In this document: piece after piece, positions 59,101 to 64,000 of the stretch
Numbering within the stretch: position 1 is the first letter of the stretch
Layout: each line of letters begins with the position of its first letter
DNA from: Serripes groenlandicus
Taxonomy: Eukaryota; Mollusca; Bivalvia; Cardiida; Cardiidae
Length of the DNA stretch: 64,000 bases
Reading direction: 5' to 3'
Assembly: GCA_031761405.1 (NCBI GenBank)
Contig: JASEVX010000003.1
Coordinates: forward strand, 17,880,489 to 17,944,488
Made by a program: the position numbers and the translations under genes
The notes under the pieces: model-generated
Database searches by the model: none
What the model was told of the DNA's origin: nothing
The model's input: only the letters and a program-made list of their open reading frames with translations

Positions 59101-62100
59101 ATTTCTTACAGCAGCTTCTTCACAGCTTTCTCTGTATAGTTTGTGAACAGTATAATTATAGAAATGATAAATCATATGCTGCTCTCACACTGTGGCGAAT
59201 ATGAATATTTGAATTTCGCGGTGAATTCGCCCGAAAATTTCGATTGGATAGTGAATATTTTCATCTCGGTCACCCGACGGTCGTCCTCGGTCGTCCCTCG
59301 ACCTCTCCTTACCAATAGCTTACGAAGATATTACGAATGCTTGCCAACGCTTGCCAATGCTTGCCAATGCCTTACGAATAGCTAACGAACGTTGCGAATG
59401 AGCTTACGAAAAATTTCAAATAAATGCAGCGAATGCCTTGCGAATGTTACGAATGCTTGCGAATGCTTACGAATGGGCTTACACACGTTACAAATGCACT
59501 TACGAATGTTACGAATGTCTTACCAACGTTCCCAATGCCTTGCCATTTTCTTACGAATGTTACGAATATTTGATGACGCGGCCGCGATTGGTATAAATAG
59601 CGGAGCGAATCTGCCTCTGGCTCATTGTTCGTTTGACTTTGGAAACAAAAAAGCAACACCACATTTCATCAAGAATTTCAAGACTTTCATTATTTCACTA
59701 TTATTATGCCTACATTGGGAAGACCCGAACGTATGAGAGGAGGAGGCCGTGACCGTGGCCGGGGATCAAGGCCCCCTGAGACAGATCCCGAGACCCGGGA
59801 GCCACCACCACCAGCCAGACCACCCACAACAGCCACACCACCCCCAGAACTGGTAGTATTGGCAGATATTGTGGCAGATATTGCAGCAGATGTGCCTGGG
59901 AACACTGGGGATGATGCACCAAGGTCTGCCACACCTCCCCCATAAGAAGATTGACAGGAGAAGTGCCCGTCTCACGGATGACCAGCAGCACCAGATGTTT
60001 GAGTCGCTGGAAGCCACCCCAGCCATCTACGATACGAGTCACGAGGACTACAAGAAACGCCAACAACTCTTTGGTGAGCAGCTACGCAGGATGGAGGACC
60101 CAGACTTGGATGGTTCAAACCTCATGCTTTGGTTCAAAAGCTGTAGAACAGTCGTCAGCAAATGTAAACATAGGAAGTCTGGCTCAAATTCATCAAAAAT
60201 GAGTTGCCACTGCTCTTTAGTGTTAGGTGATGGAACAAGTTCATCAACGAATGCATCAAGGATAGCTTGGCACACCTTCGGCACAAAGATGATTATGCTG
60301 TTATTGGCTACACGGAAGTTATAAGCCAAGTCCACATATGAATTTCCAGTTGCCAAATGTCTCAGTGTCACAGCTAACTTCAGGCCAGGTTCTAAGGAGT
60401 CACGGTATCTAGTGTCTTGCTTCATACTCTCTGGACTCCTCCCTGGGGCGAATGCCATTTATATTCGCAATATTTGTCTAAATATTGGCAAGACATTTGC
60501 AATACATTATTAATGGCACTTTGAAAATAACACGCGTTCGCAAGCATTTGTAACCGTTCGTAAGCATTGGCAATCCATTGGAAAGCGTTCGTAAACATTG
60601 GCAAGTGTTCGCAACAAATTCTCTAAAATATTGGTAAAGTATTGTTAAGCCATTCGTAAGACATTCGTAACGTTGGAAAAGCATTAAAGCATTTGTAACA
60701 TTGGCAACAGTGGTAAGACATTCGTAAGGAAGGGGACCCGGCGAAAGTTACAAACGCCTTACAAATGCCTTTACAAACGTTGCCAACGCTTACGCACGCT
60801 TTACCAACGTTACCAATGGCTTACCAATGCTTACGAAAATCGACGGCGAATGACCGTCTTCACAACATTCGCTGAAATTTAGGAAGCGCTTCCTAAATTG
60901 ACCGATCTTCGTAAGGAGGTGGAGAATGACTTGTGAACGTTCCGAATTTGTTACCAACGCTTAGGAAGACACGGCGAATGTTGCGATGTTCGAGCGATTG
61001 TCAAATATTTCCATTCGTAAGCACATTCGCTGGCATATTCGCCACAGTGTGAGAGCAGCATAATACAGGTGTTGTCGTGGACAGGATCATATAGGCTCCA
61101 ATGTGTGATTTTTTTCTGCAAACGTTCTTTAAATTATTAAAAATAAATGTTAATTACTTTTCTTATGAATCATCATTTTCTACCATTGACTTGGATAAGT
61201 TACATATAGGTAGAGATTAGTTTTTAACCCTTTCCCATGTACAACAAATCTGCAGCAAACATCTGTTAAACATTGAGGAAAACGGTAGAAAATCTCTACA
61301 GATGAAAGTTTAATTTTAGAGTTGAATCAAATTGTGGCAAAAAAGAGAAATTGATCCCAATGTTTCCACAGGTCGTCTGCTGCAAATGCTTCAAAATGCC
61401 TCTCTGCAATTGGGAAGTATTTGAAACACTGATAGCAGGCTGATACAGGGTCGCCAACTTTAACCTTTCTTTCATATAGACGGTTTCTGACGCCTCTTTG
61501 AAAACATGGCCACAAAAGAAGAAATTGCTTTCACTTAAGACATGATGCAAATGTGATGATATTTGCTTTGTCACCTAATTTGAAAATATCGGAGCTAAAA
61601 CTGAAAGTTTACTGATCTAGTGTCATGTTGACCCTCTCCCATGTATAGATACTTTCTGCCGCTTCTGCAGCAAACGACTTTTGAAACCATTGTGGCAAAG
61701 GAAGAAATTGCTCACAATGTTTTCAACTTTTTTCAATAAAAATACTTTCCATCTTTTTGCATGATTGTTTTGAAAATCATCTGCTGTATTCGTTGTACAT
61801 GGGAAAGGGTTAATATACTCAATTTCCAAATAGTATTCAAAGGCTAGCTTAACCTCATGTTCAATGATAGGCCTACATGAATACTCATAAGGGTATTTTG
61901 AAGAGGTAAATAGTGTCCCATGCATTTTCACTTGAATAACACAGGTAACGTTAGTGCTAATAATAATAACTCAACAATTCATATTTGATTTGAAACAGGG
62001 TTAGAGTTCAAAATATTCAGAATTTGTATTTTCCTTAATTGTTTACTTGATATGATATATCATTAGACTCATCTACATTTAAAGCATATATCATTAGACT

Positions 62101-63403
62101 CATCTACATTTAAAGCATATATCATTAGACTCATCTACATTTAAAGCATATATCTTTAGACTCACCTTCATTTAAAGCATATATCATTAGACTCATCTCC
62201 ATTTAAAGCATATATCATTAGACTCATCTACATGTAAAGCATATATCATTAGACTCATCTACATTTAAAGCATATCTCTTTAGACTCATCTCCATTTAAA
62301 GCATATATATTTAGACTCATCTACAATTAAAGCATATATCTTTAGACTCATCTACATTTAAAGCATATATCTTTAGACTCATCTACATTTAAATCATATA
62401 TCATTAGACTCATCTACATTTAAAGCATATATCATTAAACTCATCTACATTTAAACCATATATCTTTAGACTCATCTACATTTAAAGCATATATCTTTAG
62501 ACTCATCTACATTTAAAGCATATATCAGTAGACTCATCTACATTTAAAGCATATATCATTAGACTCATATACATATAAAGCATATATCATTAGACTCATC
62601 TACATTTAAAGCATAAATCTTTAGACTCATCTACATTTAAAGCATATATCATTAGACTCATCTACATTTAAAGCATATATCATTAGACTCATCTACATTT
62701 AAAGCATATATCAGTAGACTCATCTACATTTAAAGCATACATCATTAGACTCATCTACATTTAAAGCATCAAAAGGTAGAAAATGTTACATCTGGAATTG
62801 CAAACATTGGAGGAACAGGAGAAATAAGAATTGCTCATTATGAGGAACAACACTTTTTTCTACAATAATTAACCCTTTCCCTCACATAGACCCTTTCTGA
62901 CGCCTCTGACAGCAGACGGCTTTTTGAAAACATAATGACAAAAGAAGAAATTGCTCAAAACGAGCAATTTCTCCTTTTGCCACAATGTTTTCCACTTTTA
63001 GTCATAGGTTATCCATTCAATTAAAGAGATTTTCTATTTGTTGACAAGATATGTTTAAAGTAGACTTGCTGCAGAATTGTCGTATGTGGGAAAGGGTTAA
63101 AAAATTTAAAGGTATATCATCTGAAGTAATATCAATATATTGCATTGTCTGGGACAATGTGTAAAAAAAAAAAAATATATATTTCAGAGAGTGAACACGA
63201 AAACATCCGATTCTGTTGGAAAACTGTTCTTCGGGCTGTTGGACGTGCAGTGTTTCACCTTCCAGGACGGTTCATACTGTGAGGATACCTCCATCTTGTC
63301 CAAACTCTGGTGCTCCAAATCGGTGTCCGGTACCCGGGCTGTCATGCAAAAATTCCCACACAAGTGGGGAGAGAGCGAGGCTGATGCGGATATTGTTGGA
63401 TAG
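41100..63403 (+). CDS. Secreted group III phospholipase A2 (six exons)
   Basis: Exons 41100-41169, 43938-44126, 46588-46700, 47942-48065, 54457-54608 and 63188-63403 join with phases 1, 1, 0, 1, 0 into 287 codons plus stop. Residues 1-18 are a signal peptide. Residues 19-107 form an N-terminal region ending LKKR, a likely furin-type site. The catalytic domain follows: the calcium loop YPGTKWCGYEN (147-157), the dyad in CCRTHDHC (174-181; His178, Asp179), SHCDCD (203-208) and a Cys-rich C-terminus. Group III enzymes hydrolyse the sn-2 ester of phospholipids and need calcium; members serve in venoms, digestion and immunity. Which role applies is unknown. The calcium loop has Glu156 where the family usually has Gly. 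The introns are almost all transposon sequence. Confidence 0.92.
41189..41230. mobile_element. TTAA hairpin MITE, left-end fragment
   Basis: TTAACCTTTTCCCACATACA, then lost. Lies 20 bp into intron 1. Confidence 0.7.
41392..43361 (+). mobile_element. Helentron/HINE-like element B (AGCTCACC type)
   Basis: 5' end TTTAAGCTCACCTAAGCACG; 3' end AGGTGAGCGATATAGGGCCATCATGGCCCTCTTG, in which AGGTGAGC inverts the 5' GCTCACCT and GGGCCATCATGGCCC forms the terminal hairpin. The core is ~165-bp tandem units (AAATCTTCTTGTCCAAAAGT, AAAAACATGGCCGCCAGGGG). Another element is nested at 41789-42723. Residing in intron 1 of the PLA2 gene, it adds about 2 kb. Confidence 0.78.
41789..42723 (+). mobile_element. 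Helentron/HINE-like element C, nested in B
   Basis: 5' end TATTAGCTCCACTGGCTGAA; 3' region GTGGAGCGATACTGGCC...CTCTTGTTTTT, in which GTGGAGC inverts the 5' GCTCCAC. Four ~167-bp units (AAATCTTCTTCTCCGAAAGT, GGTCGCCAGAGGGCGGGGCT). Inserted in the TTGTTTTCC T-run of an element B repeat unit; neighbouring B units show the empty site. Confidence 0.72.
43938..44126 (+). CDS. PLA2 exon 2: N-terminal extension
   Basis: After TTTTCCAG, 189 bp in phase 1-1 encode residues 24-86 (GEIAYKVKKVSANELEFKV ... VQVEHI). Predicted mixed beta-type sequence with one Cys (VSCSIY). No domain recognised; comparable N-terminal extensions precede the catalytic domain in many invertebrate group III enzymes. The donor is GTTTGT, a weak site. 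Confidence 0.82.
44160..44285. mobile_element. TTAA hairpin MITE, decayed
   Basis: TCTGCTGCAGAATATATTTA, AAACATTGTGTCAAATGATG and GAACAATTTCTCCCTTTATC. Confidence 0.6.
44415..44743. mobile_element. Two TTAA MITE copies in series
   Basis: 44415-44642 carries CACATACAGCAAATCTGCAG and a strong central stem (GCTC/GAGC around ATCAT). 44650-44743 is a right half ending GTTGTATGATAGGGTTAA. Confidence 0.78.
44869..45250 (+). mobile_element. Helentron/HINE-like element, 3'-truncated
   Basis: Starts TTTTTAGCTCACCTGAACAC with the 5' hairpin CTCACCTGAA...TTCAGGTGAG, then two to three units like those of element C (CTTCTCCGAAAGTATTGGG). It ends at a MITE without the 3' hairpin. Confidence 0.68.
45252..45630. 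mobile_element. Old MITE split by a younger full MITE
   Basis: The outer copy (45252-45349 and 45574-45630, TTAACTCTTTCCACATACAG ... TTTTCAAAAGTCGTCTGG) is interrupted by the intact copy 45350-45573. Confidence 0.7.
45350..45573. mobile_element. TTAA hairpin MITE, nested, full length
   Basis: TTAACCCTTTCCCTCATATA ... GAGCGAAGGGGTTAA with loop arms GCAC/GTGC. Confidence 0.92.
45913..46151. mobile_element. TTAA hairpin MITE, full length (CACTTA subfamily)
   Basis: TTAACCCTTTCCCACTTACA ... GTTGGGAAAGGGTTAA. Long central stem GTGACCAAAGGAGAAATTGC with GCTC/GAGC arms around ATGAT. Confidence 0.93.
46290..46517. mobile_element. TTAA hairpin MITE, decayed
   Basis: ATACAACAAAAAAGGAAGCAG, AAACTTTGAAAACATC, central GGCAGAAATTGCTTG and right CTGCAAGTGGAAAACGGTTTA. 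It ends 70 bp before PLA2 exon 3 and explains the open frame 46186-46401. Confidence 0.7.
46588..46700 (+). CDS. PLA2 exon 3: basic linker and propeptide site
   Basis: After TTTTTAG, 113 bp enter in phase 1 and leave in phase 0 at AAA|GTAGGT. Residues 87-124 include KCRLSKQLKKRATTTDDGG. The LKKR (104-107) is a plausible furin-type cleavage site that would free the catalytic domain, as is common in this family. Confidence 0.8.
46742..47121. mobile_element. Two TTAA MITE copies in series
   Basis: 46742-46900 (ATAACCCTTTCCCACTTGCA, central GAGCAATTTCTCCTTTTGCC) and 46898-47121 (GTAACCCTTTCCCATCTATG, loop arms GCTC/AAGC, CTGCTGCAGATTTGCTGTG). Both lack clean right ends. Confidence 0.75.
47156..47384. 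mobile_element. TTAA hairpin MITE, full length
   Basis: TTAACCCTTTCCCTCATATA ... GAGGGAAAGGGTTAA, 229 bp, loop arms GCAC/ATGC (one mismatch). Confidence 0.93.
47440..47620. mobile_element. TTAA hairpin MITE, decayed
   Basis: GAAAACATTGAGGCAAAAAG and GTCTGCTGCAGAGTC remain. Confidence 0.55.
47694..47923. mobile_element. TTAA hairpin MITE, full length, abutting exon 4
   Basis: TTAACCCTTTTCCACATAGG ... GAGGGAAAGGGTTAA. Loop arms GCTT/AAGC, a compensated pair change. It ends 18 bp before PLA2 exon 4, so the acceptor's branch-point region lies in or beside the MITE end. Confidence 0.92.
47942..48065 (+). CDS. PLA2 exon 4: calcium-binding loop
   Basis: After ATTCAG, 124 bp in phase 0 to phase 1 (donor GTAGGA) encode residues 125-165 with HFAIYPGTKWCGYENVAT. 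W-C-G with the preceding Y-P-G-T is the group III calcium loop, whose backbone carbonyls bind Ca2+. The usual second Gly (W-C-G-x-G) is Glu156 here. Confidence 0.93.
48100..48196. mobile_element. TTAA hairpin MITE, central fragment
   Basis: GGAGAAATTGCTCAAAATGA followed by GCAATTACTCCTTTTCCCAC. Termini lost. Confidence 0.7.
48403..48622 (+). mobile_element. tRNA-derived SINE, + strand
   Basis: The head CCGTTGCCGAGTGGTTAGCA contains an A box. GGTTCGATCCCCGG is a near-perfect B box and GTCGCGGCA closes the tRNA-like part. The body continues GTGGTCATGGTGGAGTGC to GATATAACTGAAATAATGTT, GAAAACGGCGTAAAACTCCA and an A-rich tail. The body and tail match the SINE at 51758-52065 (opposite strand). Confidence 0.85.
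48770..49325 (+). repeat. 32-bp AT-rich minisatellite, ~17 copies
   Basis: Unit AATATTTGTTAATGATTACA plus TGATTTATAATG, with point changes and a few shortened units. It lies in PLA2 intron 4. Confidence 0.95.
49430..49632. mobile_element. TTAA hairpin MITE, right end lost
   Basis: TTAACCCTTTCCCTCATACG ... TCATCTGCTTTAGAGGCGTC. Central stem imperfect. Confidence 0.85.
49685..49771. mobile_element. TTAA hairpin MITE, fragment
   Basis: TCATTTCTCCTTATTCCATG, GACTGCTGCAAAGGCATCAG and GGGTAAACGTTAA. Confidence 0.6.
49893..50115. mobile_element. TTAA hairpin MITE, full length
   Basis: TTAACTCTTTCCCTCATACG ... GAGGGAAAGGGTTAA with loop arms GCAC/GTGC. Confidence 0.92.
50370..50500. mobile_element. 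TTAA hairpin MITE, decayed
   Basis: CACTTTTCCCACTTGCAGAT and GAAGAAATTGCTCACAATGT are recognisable. Confidence 0.6.
50509..50701. mobile_element. TTAA hairpin MITE, hairpin reduced
   Basis: TTAACTTTTCCGACATGCAG ... GTATGTGGGAAAGGGTTAA; the central inverted arm is mostly missing. Confidence 0.82.
50702..50915. mobile_element. TTAA hairpin MITE, left terminus missing
   Basis: Begins TATAGACGCTTTCTGACGCC directly at the TTAA of the previous copy, so the first ~17 bases were lost at the join. Right end GAGGGAAAGGGTTAA. Confidence 0.88.
51008..51192. mobile_element. TTAA hairpin MITE, decayed
   Basis: TTAACCCTTTTTCCAAAATA, centre GCTCATAATGAGC and right end GTGGGAAAAGGTT. Confidence 0.75.
51191..51420. 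mobile_element. TTAA hairpin MITE, full length
   Basis: TTCACCCTTTCCCTCATACG ... GATGGAAAGGGTTAA; loop arms GCAC/GTGC. Head-to-tail with the previous copy. Confidence 0.9.
51686..53616 (+). mobile_element. Helentron/HINE-like element D (AGCTCACC type)
   Basis: 5' end TTTTTAGCTCACCTATGCAC with hairpin GCACGAAGTGC; 3' end AAGGTGAGCGATCCAGGGCC, hairpin GGGCCATCATGGCCC and CTCTAG. About nine tandem ~160-bp units carry AGGTCACTAGG, AATCTTGTTAACACT and GGTCATATTGGGTCA. A SINE is inserted near its 5' end. The tandem core differs from that of element B although the ends match, so cores are exchanged between shared termini. Confidence 0.78.
51758..52065 (-). mobile_element. tRNA-derived SINE, minus strand, with 18-bp TSD
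   Basis: On the minus strand: GTCCAGATAGCTCAGTCGGT (A box), GAGTTTGAATCCC (B box), then the shared body and a (GATT)n-type tail at 51758-51783. The perfect direct repeat CCGGCGTCCGTCCGGCGT flanks it at 51740-51757 and 52066-52083. It entered the Helentron-like element after that element was in place. Confidence 0.92.
53617..54094 (+). other. Intron 4 segment, repeat debris
   Basis: A diverged 76-bp-type unit at 53665-53745 and a piece of the 25809/34757 repeat (53735-53770). The rest is AT-rich and unrecognised. Confidence 0.45.
54095..54440 (+). repeat. 76-bp minisatellite before PLA2 exon 5
   Basis: About 4.4 copies of a unit with AAGTCACATACAAATAGGTC and CAAAACACATACAAATTGGT; two central units are nearly identical. 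It ends about 16 bp before the exon 5 acceptor. Diverged units on the far side of element D (51590-51660) suggest the array was once longer. Confidence 0.92.
54457..54608 (+). CDS. PLA2 exon 5: catalytic dyad
   Basis: After ATTTAG, 152 bp (phase 1 to 0, donor GTGAGT) encode residues 166-216. SCCRTHDHCPYY holds the catalytic His178-Asp179 pair between disulfide cysteines, and SHCDCDQHLFDCL supplies further conserved Cys and Asp. All family landmarks of this segment are present. Confidence 0.95.
54627..54794 (+). mobile_element. Minimal Helentron/HINE-like element E
   Basis: 5' TTTTTAGCTCGACTTTTG, GGCGTC-type repeats, then CAGTCGAGCG (inverting GCTCGACT), a GC hairpin and CTCTTGTT: only ~168 bp and no tandem core. 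It starts 18 bp after exon 5's donor. Confidence 0.72.
54835..55063. mobile_element. TTAA hairpin MITE, diverged
   Basis: TTAACCCTTTCCCAACTGCT ... TTGTTGTATGAGAGAAAAGGTT. The central stem is weak. Confidence 0.8.
55226..56094 (+). mobile_element. Helentron/HINE-like element F (AGCTCTAC type)
   Basis: 5' TTTTTAGCTCTACTGGCC with hairpin TGGCCAAAGGCCA. Subterminal GCCAGTAGAGC (56061-56071) exactly inverts GCTCTACTGGC; then hairpin AGGCCCTCATGGGCCT and CTTGTTT. The core is four ~165-bp units (ATGAGAGCTCGGTTCCTTTC, CATGCATGACTGGATTATGG). Confidence 0.8.
56095..58285. other. Intron 5 segment, nothing coding recognised
   Basis: AT-rich. ACGAGGGGTAATAAAAAAGT at 56838-56857 resembles one end of a mariner-type element, but no partner end was found. 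A weak tRNA-like stretch on the minus strand (58120-58200, B-box-like GAGTTCGAGTCG) may be a SINE relic. Confidence 0.4.
58291..58540 (+). repeat. 125-bp tandem duplication
   Basis: Two diverged head-to-tail units (58291-58415 and 58416-58540) sharing TCGTCATGGCTCACT, ATCTATACCTGAAATGTAAT and TGTTGCGTTACTGACAA. Confidence 0.88.
58780..59175 (-). pseudogene. Transposon-type ORF fragment, minus strand
   Basis: A 131-codon frame with PHVKIATPRDDVCASCEKLR and later NHYTFDFSHMVS. Proteins with PrtDlCxxCe and HyxFDf motifs recur in invertebrate genomes as uncharacterised, transposon-associated products; I cannot name the family more precisely. Both ends are cut: the upstream side by the Harbinger element at 59175, the downstream side by a stop. 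It lies antisense in PLA2 intron 5. Confidence 0.5.
59706..60195 (+). pseudogene. Harbinger MADF-type accessory protein, 5' fragment
   Basis: ATG then MPTLGRPERMRGGGRDRGRG and a Pro-rich stretch, ending at TAA (59943-59945) because of one surplus C in a C-run. The next frame continues KIDRRSARLTDDQQHQMFES ... YDTSHEDYKKRQQLFGEQLR ... LMLWFKSCRT, a MADF-like DNA-binding domain. Harbinger elements encode such Myb/MADF partners beside the transposase. The 3' part is deleted, fused to the antisense transposase. Confidence 0.72.
60180..60458 (-). pseudogene. Harbinger transposase, N-terminal fragment
   Basis: Minus-strand frame with DTRYRDSLEPGLKLAVTLRH, LATGNSYVDLAYNFRVANNS and NTKEQWQLIFDEFE, the conserved helix-turn-helix region before the DDE core of HARBI1-like nucleases. 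It ends at the deletion junction near 60180-60200, before the first catalytic Asp, so it is inactive. The remaining frame to 60048 is only the antisense of the MADF gene. Confidence 0.85.
61224..61415. mobile_element. TTAA hairpin MITE, decayed
   Basis: TTAACCCTTTCCCATGTACA ... GTCGTCTGCTGCAAATGCTT; the second hairpin arm is lost. Confidence 0.75.
61460..61540. mobile_element. TTAA hairpin MITE, left fragment
   Basis: TTAACCTTTCTTTCATATAG, CGGTTTCTGACGCCTCTTTG and AAAAGAAGAAATTGCT. Confidence 0.72.
61627..61813. mobile_element. TTAA hairpin MITE, one hairpin arm deleted
   Basis: TTGACCCTCTCCCATGTATA ... GTACATGGGAAAGGGTTAA. Confidence 0.8.
62053..62769 (+). repeat. 31-bp minisatellite, ~23 copies
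   Basis: Unit GCATATATCATTAGACTCAT plus CTACATTTAAA with sparse variants (ATCTTTAGA, ATCAGTAGA) arranged in runs, showing spread of variant units. No spacers, so it is not a CRISPR. Confidence 0.97.
62869..63100. mobile_element. TTAA hairpin MITE, full length
   Basis: TTAACCCTTTCCCTCACATA ... GTGGGAAAGGGTTAA; loop arms GCTC/GAGC. Ends 87 bp before PLA2 exon 6. A central fragment of another copy lies just before it (62805-62866). Confidence 0.93.
63188..63403 (+). CDS. PLA2 exon 6: C-terminal region and stop
   Basis: After TATTTCAG, phase 0. Residues 217-287 include GKLFFGLLDVQCF, GSYCEDTS and KLWCSKS, three Cys for the family's remaining disulfides, then a hydrophilic tail ending ADIVG and TAG. 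Polyadenylation signals AATAAA occur at 63441-63446 and 63473-63478. Confidence 0.92.
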   Translation, partial: RVNTKTSDSVGKLFFGLLDVQCFTFQDGSYCEDTSILSKLWCSKSVSGTRAVMQKFPHKWGESEADADIVG

Positions 63404-63634
63404 ATATTTTGTGTGCGTCTTTAGAGAGATTGAAAATCAAAATAAAACTGGAAATTTAATTAATTTTGTTATAATAAATTAAGAATACACTTGTATTTTT
63501 GCCCATGAAAACTCTGTTTCAAAACGTTTTCAATACTTCAAGGGAGGTTATCATTTGATAGTGTCTGGACACAGTTGTAGCTAATTACTGCCCTTGAATT
63601 CGTATAAAATTGATGAAATAAATGACAGTGTGCT
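63404..63634 (+). other. PLA2 3' UTR and downstream flank
   Basis: Two AATAAA signals within 80 bases of the stop suggest a short 3' UTR. No further gene is visible. Confidence 0.55.
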
Positions 63635-63838
63635 TTAACCCTTTCCCTCATACAACAAATATGCAGCAGACGAAAATCTCTATAATTGAATGGATAACCT
63701 ATGACTACAAGTGGAAAACATTGTGGCAAAAGGAGAAATTGCTCGTCTTGAGCAATTTCTTCTTTTGTCACTTTGTTTTCAAAAAGCCGTCTGCTGCAAA
63801 GGCGTCAGAAAGCATCTATATGAGGGAAAGGGCGTTAA
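63635..63838. mobile_element. TTAA hairpin MITE, internal deletion
   Basis: TTAACCCTTTCCCTCATACA ... GAGGGAAAGGGCGTTAA; about 25 bp are missing after GCAGCAGACG. Loop arms GCTC/GAGC around GTCTT. Confidence 0.9.
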
Positions 63839-63894
63839 AAAACATTCAAGGTAAAATAGAAGATATCTTGAAAGTTGGAAGTATTCGTTTGATG

Positions 63895-63995
63895 CGGAGT
63901 TGAAATTATTGTGGAAATTGATAGTTTTGAACTATTTTCTCTTTTTTTCAAAAATTGCGTGCTGCATATTGCATCAGAAATCATTTGTTCCAAGA
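63895..63995. mobile_element. TTAA hairpin MITE, decayed
   Basis: ATTGTGGAAATTGATAGTTT and TTGCGTGCTGCATATTGCAT remain near the window end. Confidence 0.5.
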
Positions 63996-64000
63996 AAATG

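Larger units (their letters stand above)
59175..61062. mobile_element. PIF/Harbinger-type transposon, internally deleted
   Basis: Perfect ~28-bp inverted ends TGCTGCTCTCACACTGTGGC.../...GCCACAGTGTGAGAGCAGCA, flanked by TA on both sides. Dozens of TTACGAATG-like words (also read as CATTCGTAA) lie just inside both ends in opposite orientations (59330-59570 and 60535-61020), likely transposase-binding arrays. Two gene remnants converge in the middle (59706-60195 and 60180-60458). The structure is that of a Harbinger element that lost its centre. Confidence 0.82.

Noticed and set aside
59706..60066. Minus-strand frames over the Pro-rich stretch (Gly/Trp-rich or Ser/Gly-rich)
   Set aside because: They are antisense shadows of the GC-rich MADF-gene start in the Harbinger element.
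62053..62769. CRISPR-like array of 31-bp repeats
   Set aside because: Units are head-to-tail with no spacers, in a eukaryotic intron; it is a minisatellite. The same applies to 48770-49325.

Overview
The window is eukaryotic, intron-rich and AT-rich. It has split exons with GT-AG boundaries, tRNA-derived SINE heads, long arrays of diverged interspersed repeats, and calcium-binding EGF exons in the style of invertebrate extracellular proteins. The repeat vocabulary points to a bivalve mollusc, possibly a heterodont such as a dreissenid: TTTTTAGCTC...CTCTTGTT elements with ~165-175 bp tandem cores, TTAA-flanked hairpin MITEs, and a SINE ending in a (GATT)n tail. The species is inference. Nothing prokaryotic or viral was recognised.

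Layout. (1) 1-8060: no gene recognised, only decayed repeats. (2) 8061-23233, + strand: the 3' part of a multi-exon gene for a secreted or extracellular protein built from calcium-binding EGF modules. Exons are mostly 123 bp with 1-1 phase. There are seven EGF-type exons, one wrecked exon, at least one duplicated block whose exon is gone, and a terminal exon with a stop. The 5' end is not seen. (3) 23.2-29.1 kb: intergenic, with microsatellites, TTAA MITEs and a nested palindromic element. (4) 29135-33792: a Mutator-like (MULE) transposon with ~660 bp terminal inverted repeats, an 8-bp target duplication and a broken transposase, split on its right arm by a 1.7 kb Helentron/HINE-like element. 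(5) 35868-36485, + strand: an intact single-exon DPH4/DNAJC24 gene (J domain plus CSL zinc finger) for diphthamide synthesis. (6) 41100-63403, + strand: a complete six-exon group III secreted phospholipase A2 (signal peptide, calcium loop, CCR-HD-C catalytic motif), 287 residues, with every splice phase matching. Its introns are packed with repeats. (7) 58.8-61.1 kb, inside the last PLA2 intron: an internally deleted PIF/Harbinger transposon carrying pieces of both its MADF-type protein and its transposase, inserted next to another transposon-like ORF on the minus strand. (8) 63404-64000: 3' flank of the PLA2 gene with more MITEs.

The three host genes have unrelated roles: extracellular matrix or adhesion, translation factor modification, and secreted lipid hydrolysis. 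What links the window is its mobile DNA. About 40 whole or partial copies of one hairpin MITE lie between 25 and 64 kb, and only about two fragments lie in the first 25 kb. Several copies are nested in one another. Elements with Helentron-type ends sit in T-runs of other elements, so insertion order can be read directly.
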